Assembly: GCA_049511415.1 (NCBI GenBank)
Contig: JBEKYC010000004.1
Coordinates: 62,001-126,000, forward strand
Direction: 5' to 3'
DNA length: 64,000 nt
From: Bog-159 sp049511415
Lineage (GTDB): Bacteria; Acidobacteriota; Terriglobia; Bryobacterales; Bryobacteraceae
Below the pieces are notes generated by a model. The model saw only the letters and a program-made list of their open reading frames with translations. It was not told where the DNA came from and ran no database searches. A program made the translations under genes and the position numbers. Positions 62,328 to 64,000 of the stretch are shown here, one piece after another (the stretch's first letter is position 1; the number at the start of each line of letters is the position of its first letter).

Positions 62328-62657
62328 TCAAGCCATCCTGAGAACGCGATTAACAGCCGAAGTGACCGACAGCCAGCGGGATTCCTCGGCGGCAAGCTGT
62401 TTTTTGCCGGCGGCGGTCAGTTCATATAGGCGCGCGCGTCGCCCGGTGTCTTTGGTGATCCATTCGGCGCGGATCCAACCGGCTTCCTCCATCCGGTGCA
62501 GCGCCGGATAGAGCGAGCCTTCCTCCGCGCGCAGCACGTCTTCGGACATCTCCTTGATGGCGGACATGATTGCGTAGCCGTACAGGCGTGGCCGGCGGGA
62601 GAGAATCTTCAGGACCAGCAGATCGAGTGAACCTTGCAGGGCGTCGGTTTTTGGCAT
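62328..62657 (-). CDS. PadR-family transcriptional regulator
   Basis: 109 residues. LQGSLDLLVLKILSRRPRLY opens the winged helix, GYAIMSAIKEMSEDVLRAEE and GSLYPALHRMEEAGWI form helix 3 and wing, RRARLYELTAAGKKQLAAEE the dimer helix. The residue pattern is the ADOP-linked PadR subgroup. It leads the permease operon and probably represses its own promoter through the AGACGTCT pair just upstream. Confidence 0.95.
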   Translation of the reverse strand: MPKTDALQGSLDLLVLKILSRRPRLYGYAIMSAIKEMSEDVLRAEEGSLYPALHRMEEAGWIRAEWITKDTGRRARLYELTAAGKKQLAAEESRWLSVTSAVNRVLRMA

Positions 62658-62661
62658 ATTA

Positions 62662-62685
62662 AGACGTCTCGGTATACAGACGTCT
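62662..62685 (-). promoter_or_regulatory. Paired palindromic operator-like site upstream of padR
   Basis: Two AGACGTCT palindromes (62662-62669 and 62678-62685) lie 16 bp apart, the first starting four bases before the padR ATG. GTATAC between them is itself palindromic and could hold a -10. Matching half-sites in register on one DNA face suit autorepression by a PadR dimer. Confidence 0.7.
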
Positions 62686-62969
62686 GGGTATGCGCATCGT
62701 TAGCGACGTTCGGCGAGATTTATTGGCCGGCGCTCACGGTGGCCCACCCGGCGGACATCACTTGGCCAGGTGGAGTCACCCAGTTCGGATTTCACCAGCA
62801 CGCTGCTGAATTCATCTGGCTGTATGTGACGGATTGCGCTGACGCACTGGCAGCCAGCACAACAGCATGGTTAACCCGGCCGCAACCGCGGCCAGATTCG
62901 TTACGCACTTCTGCCGCGCGCCTCGATCGGCGCCGTCTACGGAGTCCGAACCACAAGACGTACCTTCGA
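62686..62969. other. Gene-free gap before padR
   Basis: About 284 bases between padR and recR with no convincing frame on either strand. Short GGTGG-type words recur (GGTGGCCCAC near 62741, AGGTGGAGTCACCCAG near 62769), a look seen at ends of decayed insertion elements, but no inverted terminal repeat or transposase remnant could be confirmed. Confidence 0.35.
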
Positions 62970-63569
62970 TCACATCTCCCGCCGGCCTTCCATGGCCTTC
63001 CACATGGTCACCTCGTCGGCGAACTCGATGTCGCTGCCCACGGGGATGCCCATGGCGATGCGCGTCACTTTTACGCCCAGCGGCTTCAGCAGCTTCGAAA
63101 GATACACAGCGGTGGCCTCGCCCTCTACCGTCGGGTTGGTGGCCACGATGATTTCCTCGATCTCGCCCGCGCCGATCCGTTCCACCAGGCTTTTGATTTT
63201 GAGCTGCTCCGGGCCGATTCCCTTTAGCGGCGAGAGCGCCCCATGCAGCACGTGATACTGACCCGTGAACTGCCGTGTCACTTCGATGCCCACGATGTTC
63301 GGGGCCTCCTCCACCACGCACAATATCTTATGGTCGCGGTTGGGGTCGCGGCAGAAGACGCATAGCTCGCCGTCGCTGATGTTGTTGCAGACGCGGCACA
63401 GGCCGAGCTTGTCCTTCACGTCCAGCAGCGCCTGCGACAAATGCTCGGCGTCCTCGCGCGACGCGCGCAGCACGTGGAACGCGAGCCGTTGCGCCGATTT
63501 CTGGCCGACGCCCGGCAAACGCTTGAATTCCGTAATCAGCCGCGCCAGCGGCTCCGCAAAGTCCGGCAT
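62970..63569 (-). CDS. recR: Recombination mediator protein RecR
   Basis: 199 residues. Helix-hairpin-helix (RLPGVGQKSAQRLAFHVL), the four-Cys zinc finger (CRVCNN and CVFCRDP), Toprim domain (LCVVEEAPNIVGIEV, EIIVATNPTVEGEATAVYL) and the closing GSDIEFADEVTMWKAMEGR. Works with RecO in RecF-pathway gap repair. Three bases separate it from the ybaB stop, as in most genomes. Confidence 0.97.
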   Translation of the reverse strand: MPDFAEPLARLITEFKRLPGVGQKSAQRLAFHVLRASREDAEHLSQALLDVKDKLGLCRVCNNISDGELCVFCRDPNRDHKILCVVEEAPNIVGIEVTRQFTGQYHVLHGALSPLKGIGPEQLKIKSLVERIGAGEIEEIIVATNPTVEGEATAVYLSKLLKPLGVKVTRIAMGIPVGSDIEFADEVTMWKAMEGRREM

Positions 63570-63572
63570 GGA

Positions 63573-63881
63573 TTAGAACAGGCCCGGCGGCAGGCCCAGC
63601 CCGCCCATGATGCCGCTCATTTTCTGCTGGCTTTCCTGATCCACCTTTTTAGCCGCCTCATTGCAGGCGGCCAGCACCATGTCCTGCAGCATCTCGACGT
63701 CGCCGGCCACTTCCGGGTCGATCTTCACGCCCAGCACGTTCTTGTGCCCGTCCATTTTGATGGTGACCATGCCGCCGCCGGCGGACGCCTCCACCCGGAT
63801 CTGCGCCACTTCCTCCTGCATGCGCTCCTGCATCTGCTGCGCCTGCTTCATCATCGCCTGCATATTGCCGGGTAATTTCAC
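63573..63881 (-). CDS. YbaB/EbfC-family nucleoid-associated protein
   Basis: 102 residues. MKLPGNMQAMMKQAQQMQER opens the family coiled coil, KIDPEVAGDVEMLQDMVLAA is the conserved centre, then LGLPPGLF. A GTG start with AGGAG (inside the dnaX end) about eight bases upstream. Binds DNA as a dimer; between dnaX and recR as usual. Confidence 0.96.
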   Translation of the reverse strand: MKLPGNMQAMMKQAQQMQERMQEEVAQIRVEASAGGGMVTIKMDGHKNVLGVKIDPEVAGDVEMLQDMVLAACNEAAKKVDQESQQKMSGIMGGLGLPPGLF

Positions 63882-63885
63882 GTAG

Positions 63886-64000
63886 CTACTCCTTTAGGTT
63901 ACGAACCGCGCGTACCTCGCCGCCGAAAAGATCCCGGAAGCGCTGCACCTCCGGATTGGCGAGCGCGCGCTGCGACACATCGTCTTCTTTTTGCGGCGCG
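63886..64000 (-). CDS. dnaX: DNA polymerase III gamma/tau subunit, C-terminal end (partial)
   Basis: Only the last 37 codons are in the window, ending with a TAG at 63886-63888. The tail reads SQRALANPEVQRFRDLFGGE followed by VRAVRNLKE. Assignment rests on gene order (dnaX-ybaB-recR) and on the ANPEVQRFRDLFGG-type tail common to DnaX in this phylum. The stop lies four bases before the YbaB start. Confidence 0.8.
   Translation of the reverse strand, partial: APQKEDDVSQRALANPEVQRFRDLFGGEVRAVRNLKE

Noticed and set aside
62686..62969. Insertion-sequence end or transposase remnant
   Set aside because: GGTGG-rich words suggest it, but no terminal inverted repeats, target duplication or transposase motif could be seen.
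1..64000. tRNA, rRNA or tmRNA genes
   Set aside because: No cloverleaf, conserved rRNA block or GTTCRANYC-type T loop with matching acceptor stem was found by reading the gaps.

Overview
The window looks like a chromosomal segment of a high-GC Acidobacteriota bacterium close to the Solibacter/Bryobacter group. This rests on family content rather than a marker gene: three tandem 'acidobacterial duplicated orphan permeases' behind a PadR regulator, an acidobacterial VWFA-type secreted protein, a Solibacter-type C-terminal domain protein, and many secreted TPR, TonB-C and peptidase proteins. No rRNA, tRNA, CRISPR array or intact mobile element was seen.

Layout. 1-13.8 kb is a signalling region. 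Two STAS/HATPase (RsbV/RsbW-like) pairs flank three SpoIIE-type phosphatases, one of which has a damaged metal-binding motif; an ECF sigma operon with a CpxP-like protein and the rpmE gene lie between. Upstream of rpmE is an apparently autonomous ~230-nt RNA unit (consensus-like promoter, 16-nt complement of the 16S rRNA 3' tail, competing helices, strong terminator), the most unusual object here. 13.8-24.8 kb is an envelope/accessory zone: zinc-ribbon membrane protein, TonB-C protein, PQQ dehydrogenase, secreted beta-rich proteins and a GT39 glycosyltransferase, mixed with decaying genes (GloVer-repeat remnant, frameshifted higA, VapC fragment, a REP-like palindrome).

24.8-38.6 kb is mostly housekeeping and metabolism: a molybdopterin oxidoreductase, superoxide dismutase, gatC/gatA, a DciA-like protein, a universal stress protein, ftsY-ribD-ribE, an epimerase, and an operon of a TPR protein, acetate kinase, a MogA/MoaB-type protein and a VWFA protein. 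38.7-50 kb holds a lone membrane sensor domain, a subtilase with a perfect NIVWGT tandem repeat, a TalC-type aldolase, an M20 dipeptidase, an ECF42-like sigma factor between two YCII/DGPF proteins, and a large sedolisin. 50-54.4 kb encodes a giant two-ATPase acyl-CoA dehydratase activase and a companion protein. 54.4-62.7 kb is the PadR plus three-permease operon with paired AGACGTCT operator-like sites. The right end is the dnaX-ybaB-recR operon, with dnaX cut by the window edge.

Genes are densely packed, with many 1-4 base stop/start overlaps (ATGA, TTGA, GTGA, TGATG). Several first genes have a TANNNT -10 box only 6-9 nt before the start codon, suggesting frequent leaderless mRNAs.
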